Shown: in pieces, positions 12,111 to 23,070 of the stretch | Layout: each line of letters begins with the position of its first letter | How positions within the stretch are numbered: the first letter of the stretch is position 1 | Notes under the pieces: model-generated | What the model was told of the DNA's origin: nothing | Seen by the model: only the letters and a program-made list of their open reading frames with translations | Database searches by the model: none | Made by a program: the position numbers and the translations under genes | NCBI GenBank assembly: GCA_026008535.1 | Contig: BRKX01000003.1 | Span: 65,373,001-65,437,000 of the forward strand | DNA length: 64,000 nucleotides | Source of the DNA: Perilla frutescens | Taxonomy: Eukaryota > Streptophyta > Magnoliopsida > Lamiales > Lamiaceae | Direction: 5' to 3'

Positions 12111-12269
12111 AAGGCATTTTTCTCCCAATTTTAAAGAAATGCTTACAACCGAAAAGAAATGATATTCTGTCTTTCTCCCACTTTATTGAAATACTTCTAC
12201 TTCCCTACTGCTTCGATCAAGATTAAAAGATGACAAAATAAAACACCACTCAATAAATGAGCCATGTTA

Positions 12270-14745
12270 CAATACTTGCAATAAGTTTCTTTACTCATGG
12301 CAAGCTTGCTCTCCCATACTAATGATCTCTTCTTCTTGAACAGATCCTCTGCAAATCTTGTAGTTCTTGTTGGGGTTTTTCTAATTAAACCACCGCATGA
12401 TCATTTGGTTATTCATTAATCCATGTTCATGCAAATCATAATTTTATGTAACATGTATGTTTATCACAGTCTAATCAAAAAGCATGCAAAGCAGATACGA
12501 ATCTAATAAAGCGGAAGACATAGAAACGAATCTACTTACAAATCGATAGACGGTCTGTGGACAAGATTAAAGATCTAATCTTGCTGTTGAATGAACTATA
12601 GTTGGCGCCACCTAGCACTCAAAATTTCGACCACCACAGTATTCTACTCCAAGATCTTCTGTTGTATTCTCTGACTGTATCTAGATTCAGAGTGGGCTGA
12701 AATCTACTAGATAGAGTTCTGAAATATGTGGATAACTTTGAGAGACAAAGAGGGGCTGATTTCCAATGAATTATATCCTCAAAATTTCGTGCCCCCCTCC
12801 CCTTATATATAGGGAGGGGCGAATAGGGAGGGGCGAAATTTCATGTTCCAGCCCTACTGGGCTTGGGCCTCTATCTCAAGTTCAATATCCAGTCCACTAT
12901 CAGTCAATTGGGCTACAACAGGGATCTAGAAGAATATTAAATTGGCCTACTAATTTATATAATATCCAATAAACCTAGGATATAATTAAATAAATTAAGT
13001 TTTACTTTTATTCCACTAAAGAAGTAAAACTGACCTACCAATTTAATACATATTTACGAATATGCTTTCTCCTTTAGTCCAGCCATTCCCCGTGTTTAAG
13101 ATATAATGTTCATTAATTAATTATGTAAGCCTCTAACAGCTATAATTAATTAACATCTAAAACCTTAAGTAGTACCACACAAGCTTTATCATGTAAGGAA
13201 TAAGTTCCACCTGCAGGGTTTCAACATGAACTTGTGCTTCCTCAAGAGAACATCATCAACCTGGCGCACCAGGACACAGTGCTCATGCATACTGCTCGAG
13301 ACATCATGTATACATTGTTATTACCCAAGATATCGAATTCGATCTACGAAAAGATCTCACCCATTGATAAATCAAAGTAATAAACAACACACACATATGC
13401 TCGCCAATATCACATGAGTTCAGAACCCGAACTCTGTGGATCTTTATTCTCTCAGTAACTGGGTCAGAGATAGAGAATAGTATCCTATCGTGATCCTCCT
13501 CAATATACTAACTAGTGTACTAGAATAATCAGTTAGTCAAGATAAACTAACTTATCAGATTATTCTACGGTGTACCGATGGTGTGTTCAGGACCATCTAA
13601 GCCGTGAGCTCTTTAATACATTACAAGGTTCTAATGATATGATCTTACCGTGTGACTCCCCACACCATATCATCTACAATGTAAGTATATGGAACATTGC
13701 ATAAAATAATTATAGAACATAATCTAAATGCAAACAGTGACTGCAAAAACTTTCATTTCATATCATCATATCATCAGAAAAGTATACAAAGACAAGTCTT
13801 CCAGTATACAAAACTAACAGTTCTCTCTGTCATATTGTTTAACAGGAATGCCCCGTTCATTGAATTATGGAAAAACTTGATCGGGAACTTGACTTTGTCT
13901 ATCTTAGTAAGACAAACCCACAATCCCCATGCTCACCTAGTGGTAATTTGATCATCCGTTACTGCGGTGATCAATGAGATATCTTCTGATGAGGTTTTAA
14001 TATTGCCCCATGCTCTAGAATCTGGCCTTCGAAGCCTGATGTAGTGGAAGGCCTCATGATTGCCCTTTCCTGCGGGTTCTGGTACTGTATTGATAAAGTA
14101 GAGCTCCAGAATGTCTCATCGGCTAAGCATATCATTATTAGCCCAGGATTCATGCACAACTTCCTGTATCCACTTCGGCAGACACTTAATTTCTAGGAAA
14201 GTCGGTGACATGATCTGAATTGAGGCTAAAGCCCCAAAATCATACAATTGCTTGACCTCGTGTGGATTGGTTCCCGAAAACATCTACACTCTTGGATACT
14301 TTCTTAAGACATCAATCCTAGTTTTGGATGGATTGATTCTCTGTCTAGTATAAAGTTTTTCCCAATTAGCCTGATAAAATTGCCAGGAAGAAACATCTGA
14401 CTTGTTAGTATTAACCTTAGAGGTACCCGTCATCGATCTAAGGTTAATCTCTCTCTTCTTTACCTCAGAGGTGCTGGGTTGACTTGACAGTTCAGAATAT
14501 GATTCATGACCCTCAACTTTCTCTTGGGCTTGTGTTTCCGTAGAAAGCACCGGCTTAGAGCTCGTGCTAGGGGTATTTGAATTCTCTACTTCTGTCTTAC
14601 AGGCTGGTACTGCTAACTCTTCTTTCATCAATGGCGAATTGATGGCTCGGAGGAGTGGCTCATGCACAGGCCTGATTCCTTGTTGATGTTCACTTGTCCA
14701 TACAAACGGGGTCTCCTTCTTTAGAAGATGACAAAAATATACAGA
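12270..14745 (-). pseudogene. Endogenous pararetrovirus fragment, minus-strand arm (broken)
   Basis: On the minus strand a short pol-connection motif (LLKKETPFVWTSEH, about 14690-14735) is joined directly to the downstream ORF: HEPLL at 14666, YQANWEKLYTRQ near 14370, and onward to about 13825. After the solo LTR (12368-13819) the same ORF resumes at 12362-12275. It is an inverted, closely similar copy of 15345-16290 on the plus strand. The RNase H part present in the plus arm is absent here, so the junction is a deletion or rearrangement. Frame breaks are present. This is an old, non-functional caulimovirid integration; the genus was not determined. Confidence 0.75.
12368..13819. mobile_element. 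Solo LTR, 1452 bp, TSD GTTCT (Ty1/copia-like)
   Basis: The ends are TGTTGGGG and CTAACA, flanked by a perfect 5-bp duplication GTTCT (12363-12367 and 13820-13824). The interrupted pararetrovirus ORF is contiguous once the insert is removed. A TATATATA stretch (12804-12811) sits between the inverted arms CCCCTCCC and GGGAGGGG. No retrotransposon protein is encoded. Orientation is uncertain because both ends fit TG..CA. The copia assignment rests on the end style and is moderate. Confidence 0.85.
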
Positions 14746-16210
14746 AATCTCCCAAAACTGGCGATACCATAAGATGAGGATGAATTGATCCTCTACACAG
14801 ACGTAAGTGATCATTGGTGGGCAGCAGTGCTAACAAATATCACGCCCAATAAAGAAGAGCCTTGTAGATATTGCAGTGGTCTCTTTTCAGATAGCGAGGC
14901 CATTCGATGGCATATTAACAAAAAGAAGTTCTTTGCGGTTCGGAAAGTATTTAAAAAATGGCCTTTGTTCCTCTTGGCAAAGAAGTTTACCTTGAAAGTT
15001 GATAATACACAAGTTAAAGCTTTTTAAAAAAATAAAATTGAATCTAAACCTGAGAAAGCTAGATTGATAAGATGGCAAGCTGAATGTCAATATTATTTAT
15101 TTGACATTGTTGTGATAAAATCTCATGAAAATATTCTTGCAGATTTTCTAACGAGAGATGGAAGCGATTGAGGTCGATGCCATCATGACTGTGCAGAGGC
15201 AATTCACAAAAATATGGAGTTGCTTCAGCATGAATGGAACGAGCTTATTCTTCATGCTGAACAAGCAGGGAAAATACAACGAGCAGACCAAAATAAGGTC
15301 GATGAGAGAATACGAGCATGTATAAAGACTAAAGGTTAACTATGGTCAACTATGCATGAGCCACTCCTCTGGACCATCAATTCACCATTGATAAAAGGAG
15401 AGTTAGCAGTACCGGCCTGTAAAACGGAAGCAGGGGATTCAAATACCCCTAGCACGAGCTCTAAGCCGGTGCTTTCTACAGAAACACAGGCCCAAGAGAA
15501 AGTTGAGGGTCAGGGATCATATTCTGAACTGTCAAGTCAACCAGCACCTCTGGGGTAAAGTAGGGAGATATTAACCTTAGACCGATGGTGGGTATCTCTA
15601 AGGTTAATACTAACAAGTCAGAAGTTTCTTCCTGGAAGTTTTATCAGGCTAATTGGGAAAAGCTTTATACCAGACAAGGAATCAATCCATCCAAAACTAG
15701 AATTGATGTCTCAGGAAAGTATCCAAGAGTGTGGATATTTCCGGGAACCAATCCACACGAGGTTAAGCAATGGTATGATTTTGGGGCTTTAGCCTCAATT
15801 CAGACCATGTCACCGGCTTTTCCAAAAATTAAGTGTCTACCTAAGTGGATACATGAAGTTGTGCATGAATCCTGGGCTAACAATGATATGCTTAGCCGAG
15901 GAGACATTCTGGAGCTCTACTTTATCAGTGCAGTACCAGAACCCGCAGGAAAGGGCAATCATGAGGCCTTCCACTGTATTAGGCTTCGAAGGCCAGATTC
16001 CAGAGCATGGGGCAATATTAAAGCCTCATCAGAAGACATCCCATTGATCGCCACAGTAACGGGGGATCAAATTACCACTAGACTAGCATGGGGATTGTGG
16101 GTCTGTCTTACTGAGATGGACAAAGTCAAGTTCCCGATCAAGTTTTTCCATAATTCAGTGAACGGGACATTCCTGTTAAACACTATGATAGGAAAAACTA
16201 CAAGATTTGC
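13825..16210. repeat. Long inverted repeat formed by the two pararetrovirus arms
   Basis: The arm at about 13825-14670 (minus) and the arm at about 15345-16190 (plus) are inverted, highly similar copies of one viral ORF. A spacer of about 0.7 kb holds the RNase H remnant. Examples of paired segments are TCCATCCAAAACTAG at about 15687 and its complement at about 14320. Read-through transcription would give a long hairpin RNA. Confidence 0.8.
14746..15171 (+). pseudogene. Endogenous pararetrovirus RNase H domain, 3' end of pol (broken)
   Basis: The plus frame shows the order expected for the RNase H region of a Caulimoviridae polyprotein: LILYTDVSDHWWAAVL at the first catalytic Asp, then EPCRYCSG, FLLAKKF, LKVDN, and RLIRWQ near the end, with ILADFLTRDG just before the stop at 15169-15171. 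At least two in-frame stops interrupt it (just before DEDEL and after VKAF). Reverse transcriptase, movement and capsid parts are absent, since the inversion breakpoint lies immediately upstream. It is decayed and non-functional. An initiation codon of the next ORF overlaps its end at 15158. Confidence 0.85.
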
Positions 16211-16463
16211 AGAGGATCTGTTTGAGAAGAAGAGGTCCTTGGTATGGGAGAGCAAGCTTGCCATGAGTAAAGAAACTCATTGCAAGTATTTTAACATGGC
16301 TAATTTTGGGCAGTGGGACAATCGAGTATGTTCTGATTGCCAGAAACAAAAGAAACCAGAGTTTGGAAAATGGTTCCATCCTAGGATGGAACAAAAGCAA
16401 GCCGGGAAAGACAAGCATCGGATGCCAAAGGCAAGGATGCCAAAAGCCCCACAAAAAAAGTAG
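15158..16463 (+). pseudogene. Endogenous pararetrovirus downstream ORF, plus-strand arm (broken)
   Basis: This ORF overlaps the end of pol by 14 bp, a typical compact viral arrangement. Frame changes occur near 15190 and 15550, and a stop at about 15339 separates blocks. The longest intact block is 15585-16463 (292 codons) with a Cys-containing segment (CKYF..CSDCQ) and a Lys/Arg-rich tail. The position after pol and before the promoter region matches the inclusion-body/transactivator ORF of several caulimovirids, or the unassigned ORF2 of florendoviruses. I cannot choose between them, and no domain was recognised with certainty. Confidence 0.6.
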
Positions 16464-16910
16464 ATTCCCGACAAGGGAAAAGGAAGACATGTGATTGCAA
16501 AAGCAATCATGTGACTCAAAGAAAGAAGGTGGCCACCAGTATTAAAAACAGAAGCTGAGTGGTCCATTAGGTCATGAGATGGCACATGGTGCGGACCTCC
16601 ATCCACAACAACTTTCACGTAAAGAAGCAGGAACCGGGACCATCCACATTGAATAATAGTGTCGGCAAAGGGGACCATTCACAAGAAATTATTGGAGAAA
16701 TAATGGAGTTGATAATAATAGAGGGATTCGACCTCTATAAAAAGGGGCAGAGAATGAAGCAAAGATTATCAAGCATTTTCTTAGTTTCCTTCAAGAAAAT
16801 TATAATAGTAGAAAATATTCTGAGTGAGTGTTTGAGTGTTTGTATGAGTGTGGCGAGGAGCCCAGCTACTATGAGTAGCTAAACAAGTTTGTCTCCTCCA
16901 TAAAGGAGAC
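16464..16910 (+). promoter_or_regulatory. Pararetrovirus intergenic region: TATA box and hairpin leader
   Basis: After the last viral ORF comes a non-coding region with a strong TATA box, TATAAAAAGG (16736-16745), of the sort that drives the pregenomic RNA. A GAGTGAGTGTTTGAGTGTTTG tract follows, then two perfect stem-loops: AGCTACT-ATG-AGTAGCT (16864-16880) and GTCTCCT..AGGAGAC (16891-16910). Retrotransposon pol sequence begins directly after the second stem, so the viral leader is truncated here. Promoter activity is inference. Confidence 0.55.
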
Positions 16911-19243
16911 TTATTGAAAGGATGAACAGAACTCTCCTGGAGAGAGTTAGAAGCCTCTTGGCTGGTTCAGGCCTTGGGGAGAAATTTTGGGGAGAAGCCC
17001 TTATGACTTCTTGTTATCTGGTTAACAGATCTCCTTCTGTCCCTTTAAATGGCAAGCTACCTGAGTCTGTATTTTGTAACAAACCTATATGCCTGTCAAA
17101 TTTAAGAGTGTTTGGTTGCAGTGCTTATGTTCATCAAAAACTCAGTAAAATTGAACCTAGGGCTAGGAAATGCATATTTCTAGGATACCCTGATGGTGTA
17201 AAAAGGTATAGATTATGGGATAAAACTCTGCCTCGATTTAAAACATGTATCAGTAGAGATGTTTCATTTAATGAGTCCGACTTTCCCTTCTTAATGGAAC
17301 CCTCACTTTCTGCTGCTCCTTGTGAGGTGGAGAAACATGAAACCCCTGTGTTTTTCCCTGTCTTATCTAAGGTGGACCCTCCTCCACTAGAGTTCCCTGA
17401 GTTGAATACTCCAAATGATCATACTCATGAGCATGATAACATTACCCCCTCTAATTCTGCATCTAATCATGACTCTGAATCTGACAAGCATGAGCATGTG
17501 AATGTTTCTGAATCTGGATCTGAATCTGAGCATGAACAAACTGTTGAGCATGAACCTGAGCAAGTAAACCTTGATAACTATAAACTATCAAGAGATAGGC
17601 CTAGGAGAATAATTAAGGCTCCCACTAGATATAATGGATGTAATTTGTCAATATATGCTTTCAATGTGTTTAATAATGTTGATTCTTCTGAGCCAAAAAC
17701 ATATAAGGAAGCTATAACATGTGCTGAATCTGATAAATGGAAAGAAGCTATGAAAAGTGAAATAAACTCTCTACTTGATAACAAAACTTGGGTTCTTGTA
17801 GAAAAACCTGATGCATGCTCCCTTGTTGAATGTAAATGGCTATTTAAATTAAAACAGGAGGTTGATCATGTTAGATACAAGGCAAGGCTTGTCGCTAAGG
17901 GATTTACCTAAAAAAAAGGCATAGACTATACAGAAATCTTTGCTCCTATGGATAAATTTACTACTGTTAGGATTATGCTTGCCCTGACTGCTCACTTTGA
18001 CTGGGAATTAAAACAAATGGATGTGACAACTGCCTTCTTGCATGGAGAATTAGAAAATAATATCTATATGAAACAACCTAAAGGCTTTGGAGATAAATCA
18101 TATCCTGATCATGTTTGTTTGCTTAAAAAGTCTCTATATGGATTAAAACAATCTCCCAGACAATGGAATATTAAGTTTGATGCATGCATGAAAAACCTGA
18201 ACTTTTCTAAAAGTCAATTTGATCACTGTTTGTATTACATGAAATCCTCTGTGCCCATGTTTCTGCTGCTTTATGTTGATGATATGCTTCTGATAAGTCC
18301 CTTCCTGAAAACCTTGAAGCATGTTCAAACCTGCCTGAGTGAAAACTTCAACATGAAAGATTTGGGGAATGCAAGAAAAATCTTAGGTATGAATATTGAC
18401 AGAGATAGAAGCACACACACACTATTACTTCACCAATCTTCTTATGTTGAACAAGTGCTTAAAAGATTTGATATGGATTTGTGTAAACCTGTGAATGTCC
18501 CACTTGCATCCCACTTTCAATTGAGTAAAGATCAGTGTCCCAGAAGTGACACTGACTTAAGTGATATGTCTAGAGTTCCCTATGCTAATGCTCTGGGATC
18601 TGTTATGTACCTCATGATAAGTACTAGGCCTGATATAGCCTATGATGTATCCTGTTTAAGTAGGTATATGGCAAATCCTGGGCTGCCCCATTGGGAAGCT
18701 CTTAAGTGGTTGCTTAGATATCTTAAGTCCACAACTACTCAAGGTCTAATTTTCTCAAAATATTGTGAAGGAGTCAAATGCATTGGCTATGTAGATTCTA
18801 ACTATGCCAATGATAGGGATCAAAGAAAGTCTACAACATCATATGTGTTCACTTTATGTGGTTCATGTATAAGTTGGAAATCACAGTTACAAAGTATAGT
18901 TGCCTTGTCCTCCACAGAATCTGAGTACATTGCAGCTACAGAAGCTGTAAAAGAAGCTATATGGTTGAATGGTGTGTTAACTGAAATTAAGTTCATTGAT
19001 GATAAACCATTGCTTTTTTCTGACAGTCAATCTGCTATTCAACTTTGTAAGAACCCAGTCTTCCATGATAGAACAAAACATATTGATGTAAGATATCATT
19101 TCATAAAAGACATAGTAGAGAAAGGAGAAGTGTTGTTGGATAAGATCACATCTAAATTCAACCCTGCAGATATGGGCACTAAGTGCCTACCAGTTGCAAA
19201 GCTGGAAGCCTGCAAAAAGTCCTTGAATATGGACTTAGGTTGA
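16908..19243 (+). pseudogene. Ty1/copia pol: integrase C-terminus, RT, RNase H (truncated)
   Basis: The frame enters in the integrase core at ERMNRTLLERVRSL and continues through LRVFGCSAYVH and FLGYPDGVKRYRLW. A His/Glu/Ser-rich linker leads into reverse transcriptase (KWLFKLK, ARLVAKGF, QMDVTTAFLHGEL, SLYGLKQSPRQW, YVDD at 18272-18283) and then RNase H (YVDSNYAND, SSTESEYIA, KHIDVRYHFI), ending at NPADMGTK. One in-frame TAA at 17909-17911, after LVAKGFT, splits the frame; reading continues in the same frame beyond it. Gag, protease and the 5' half of integrase are missing because the element starts abruptly at the pararetrovirus junction. Apart from the stop it is well preserved, which suggests a fairly young insertion later truncated. 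Confidence 0.92.
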
Positions 19244-19580
19244 ACCATAGTTGGTGATGTTTTGAGTTATCCTGACCTGAAGTCAGGGTAACAACTGAGC
19301 CCCTTGGGCAGTGTACGTACATGGTTATTTCCCTTTGGTGCAAAAGCTAGGTTGATTCAAGTTAAATGATGGTCAATGACCTTGTGAGACCTGAGACTTG
19401 AATCTATAATTTGGGTTGGTCTCGTGTGTTGAGATTGGATTGAATACGCATAGTGTTCCTTCCACCCTCTCTTAGTCTGTCTTTGTGATAAACTTAAGAG
19501 TAAAAATCAAATGGCAATGATGATATTCCTTTGTTTTGTTTTTGGCAGGTAACTCCTTGGTGACAGAAAATACCAATAGG

Positions 19581-19594
19581 GCCAAAGGTGGAAA
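19581..19594 (+). other. Polypurine tract of the copia element
   Basis: GCCAAAGGTGGAAA lies directly before TGTTGGAGTTGG, the usual layout of a copia plus-strand primer next to the 3' LTR. It is about 340 bp after the pol stop codon. Confidence 0.7.
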
Positions 19595-20602
19595 TGTTGG
19601 AGTTGGCCCAATTGTATTTCTCAGCCCAGTCCCTAATTAAATAACTACCCGGCCCAAGACCCTAAACCCCTAACCCTACCCGACGGTCCAACTCCCCCTT
19701 CAATCCTAATAATTGAAGCCGCTGCTTCTCGATGCTCAAGAAGCCTCTTTAACTGGAGTTCGACTCCTCTCCTCCTGCAACACTCACAACACAGATCTAT
19801 CTAGCCTCTTCTCTCTCTCTCTTTCTGAATTTTCTCAGCTTGCACCCACGGTTTCTCTTGCCGGAATCTTGAGTTGTGATTCCTGAGTGGCATATGAGTG
19901 TTGGGTGAAGCTGTGTTTGAGAGAGAAAGTTTGAGTGTTCCCCATTCCCTTCAAACCCTAGCCGCCGCTTCCTCTTCCCCTTCCTCTCTGGTCTGGGCAT
20001 CTCCTGTCGTCGGAGTTGCTAGCGCCGCCGCTTGTGGGAAATCTGAGCCAACTGTGCCTAGGGCACTTTTCCCACCGATTGATATTCTGATTCATTCTAT
20101 CTCTGGCTATTCTTTGCTCTGCTCTGGTTATTTACAATATCACTGTGTCTAACTTGTTCTTTTTCTCTGCATTTTCAGTTGAAGCCGCAATCGTCCCTTG
20201 CCTGTGAAGAAGATCTGTAGATCTTCCTGATCTACACCTCTGAGGCACTGTCCAAGGCAAAGAATGAGTTAAAGTCCCTGCTGTGAATCCCCTTTGCTAC
20301 TGTTCTTGCTGTAAATCCTCTGTAATAGTTTGTTTAGCCATTCATCTGTAAAGTTTTGGGCCTTAGCTGCTTGAGTAGCTAGTGTGTGAGGCCGCTAGAG
20401 TAAGGAAAACAAAGAAGTGCAATCCCTGGCTAGGCGATACCACAACACATTTTCTATAAACCAAAAAAATACCCTATACCCCGTGTAGGAAATGAACGAG
20501 GGTTGCGCTGTGTGTTGCTGAAGGAGTTCGCGTCTGGAAACCATAGATTGCTATCGGTGGTTAGGCGGGGCCTGTAAAATTCGGCGAGTTACCCTGCGAC
20601 AT
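19595..20602 (+). mobile_element. 3' LTR of the Ty1/copia element (right end approximate)
   Basis: The LTR starts TGTTGGAGTTGGCCC just after the polypurine tract. It contains a CT-rich stretch and a C-rich 5' part typical of U3/R. With no 5' LTR for comparison and no target duplication, the right end is uncertain: candidates are CACAACACA near 20450 or CTGCGACA at about 20602. The open frames at 19797-20152 lie inside it and are not genes. Confidence 0.65.
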
Positions 20603-20929
20603 TCCGGTCAAAAAGTATGAATTTGGTTTTTAGTTCAATGTATTCGGTTGACGGAAGCATGATGGGCTTAATATGGTCGTTATGGACTATTTCCATTTGA
20701 TTGTAAAAGTGGCATATTAGGATGAATAGTAAAGAAATTCATTTAAGGACATACTAGTCATTTACTACTCAAAGTGCCTAAAAAACTTATACCTTTTATA
20801 TGTTGCCCAAATACCTCAATTAAATTCTAGAATTGCCTACTTAAATTTCTGACCCAATAATAATAAACTCAACATGAATTGAAATAAACAAATGATGATT
20901 AAAATAGATGAAAAAAAATATAAATTTAG
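20603..20929. other. AT-rich flank between copia LTR and Harbinger copy 2
   Basis: This stretch probably includes the left end of the second PIF/Harbinger element, but I could not match terminal inverted repeats. No gene was seen. Confidence 0.4.
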
Positions 20930-22460
20930 TGTTGATTGCCGAATTTTGCCATATGTGCTCGATCAAGTCGTCACGAAGAATGGCATGAGCTTCTCGATTG
21001 CGAAGTTGTGATCTAGTTTTCATATAACTCGACAAGCTTGCAAACCCCTCCGTAGAATAAACAAGATCATTTTCTTCTTCTTGATCTTCACTTCATTGAT
21101 TATTCTATCTATCTCGATCTTCTATAAATTTTGTCGGATCATGATAGTTTAGGTAAGTGCCCCTTTCATCCTCCAATATCATATTATGCATGATGATGCA
21201 AGCAATCATTATTTTTCCAATAATGTCATAATCCCAAATAAGACATGGACGTTTGATAAAAGCAAAACGGGCTTGTAGAACACCAAATGCTCGCTCAACA
21301 TCTTTGCGAGCTGTCTCTTGATGTTGAGCAAATAATTGGTGCTTCCGAATTTGTGGAACGGGAATAGATTTGATAAATGCTGCCTATTGAGAATATATGC
21401 CATCAGTTAAATAATATGCCATATTTTTTTTCTTTGCCATTTACAACATAATTGACCTTTGGTGCCCGACTTTCCAAAATATCATCAAATAGAGGAGATT
21501 GATCAAGTACATTGATATCATTTTTCGAACCCGGGGTTCCGAAAAATGCGTGCCAAATTCATAGGTCTTGCGACGCAACTACTTCCAAAATTATTGTTGG
21601 CCTATCGCTTCTTCCTGCATATTGCCCTGCCCATGACGTAGGATAATTTTTCCATTCCCAGTGCATGTAGTCAATACTTCCCAACACACCTGGGAAACCA
21701 CGTTGTTTTCCGACATGAAGAAGAGTTGCGATGTCTTCTTTAGTGGGCTTTGTAAGGCACTCATCACCAAAGTTGGAAATTACACCTTCAACGAATTTGA
21801 TAACCGATTTATGAATGAGTTGTGCACTCATTCGTATGTATTTATCTTGAAAGTTTGCTGATAATCTATACGTCAACACCCTCATAACTGCAATACATTT
21901 TTGAATAGCAGACATATCTAGACGACCGGTGGCATCAGCCCGTTGTTGGAAAAATTTATCGGTGGCAACGAGTCTGCTCATTATACGTTCGAACAATGGC
22001 TTTCACATGCGATACCTTGTTCGAAACATCTTCGGCGGATATATTGGATCTTCTGCAAAGCACTGCTCGAACACACTTTCATGACCTTTCTCACGTATTC
22101 ATTCAATGTAATGCTGTAACGCCCCAATTTCACATTAATAGAAAAAGACACGTTATCCATGCTTTTCATTAATAAAAATATTTTACTTGAAATACAACGC
22201 AAGTTTCAAGCATAGTTCGACATTTATTACATAAAATAAAGTCAAAAAAAATAAATTAAAACTTTAATCAGACTTGACCACTTGACCATCATCATCACAT
22301 CTTGCCCGCTACGCATCACCCGAGACAACACCTGAAAAGATAAGTAGTTTTTGGGGTGAGTACTACTGACTCAGTGGGGAAGTGTCCAATTATCCAGGCT
22401 ATATATCAAACAGAATAATATGCAAATAATAAACTTGTGTTCAGTCCGTAGACCAAACCA

Positions 22461-22590
22461 TGTAGCCTGGAGGCTCTGCATGACATGATAGTCCGGAGGC
22501 TCTGCGTGATAGCCCGTAGGCTCTGCGTGTATAGCTCGAAGACTCTGCGTATAGCCCGTAGGCTCTACGTGATAGCCCGAAGGCTCTTGC
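22461..22590. repeat. Minisatellite, about 24-bp unit, about 6 copies
   Basis: Units resembling GATAGCCCGTAGGCTCTGCGT are repeated in tandem inside the solo LTR with small substitutions. The related LTR at 8841 carries only single degenerate units near 10160-10230, so the array expanded in this copy or subfamily. Confidence 0.85.
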
Positions 22591-22849
22591 TATGTTGTGA
22601 CATCACATATATTCAATAAAACATATAGAGAGGATAACAAGGACAAAATCAGCGTAAAACTCCACCTTGACCTTGACCTTTATATTAACCGATTAAGTCC
22701 TGCGCGCCTTGCCTATAAATTATTTATCTTAGATTAATATGATGTATAACTTGACGTAATTAACCATGCATGAGACTAAATTATGATGCATGCTTAATAC
22801 ATAGTGACATAATTCTATAATCCCATTTTATATTATTAACGAAAACAAA

Positions 22850-23070
22850 ACATACATATATATAATATATATATACACGTTACATATATGTATATAAAAG
22901 AAACATGCACACACGCAATCTCATACACACACACACACATATCAAATCACACCACACATATATCTATAGTGTATATATATACACGTACCACACAGCTAAT
23001 ACATTATATATATATATATACATATCACTCACACAACACATGCACCTATACATACATATATACAATAAAA
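22850..23070. repeat. TA/CA-rich simple-repeat tract
   Basis: Alternating TATATA and CACACA runs lie within the solo LTR. Two small overlapping frames of Thr/His/Tyr/Ile here are artefacts of the repeat. Confidence 0.8.

Noticed and set aside
13971..14159. Separate small minus-strand gene
   Set aside because: It is an alternate frame of the pararetrovirus arm, mirrored by the frame at 15853-16047 in the other arm.
19797..20152. Two frames on opposite strands
   Set aside because: Both fall inside the copia 3' LTR and show only low-complexity composition.
22461..22590. CRISPR-like direct repeat array
   Set aside because: Units are contiguous with no spacers, lie inside an LTR, and the DNA is from a plant; it is a minisatellite.
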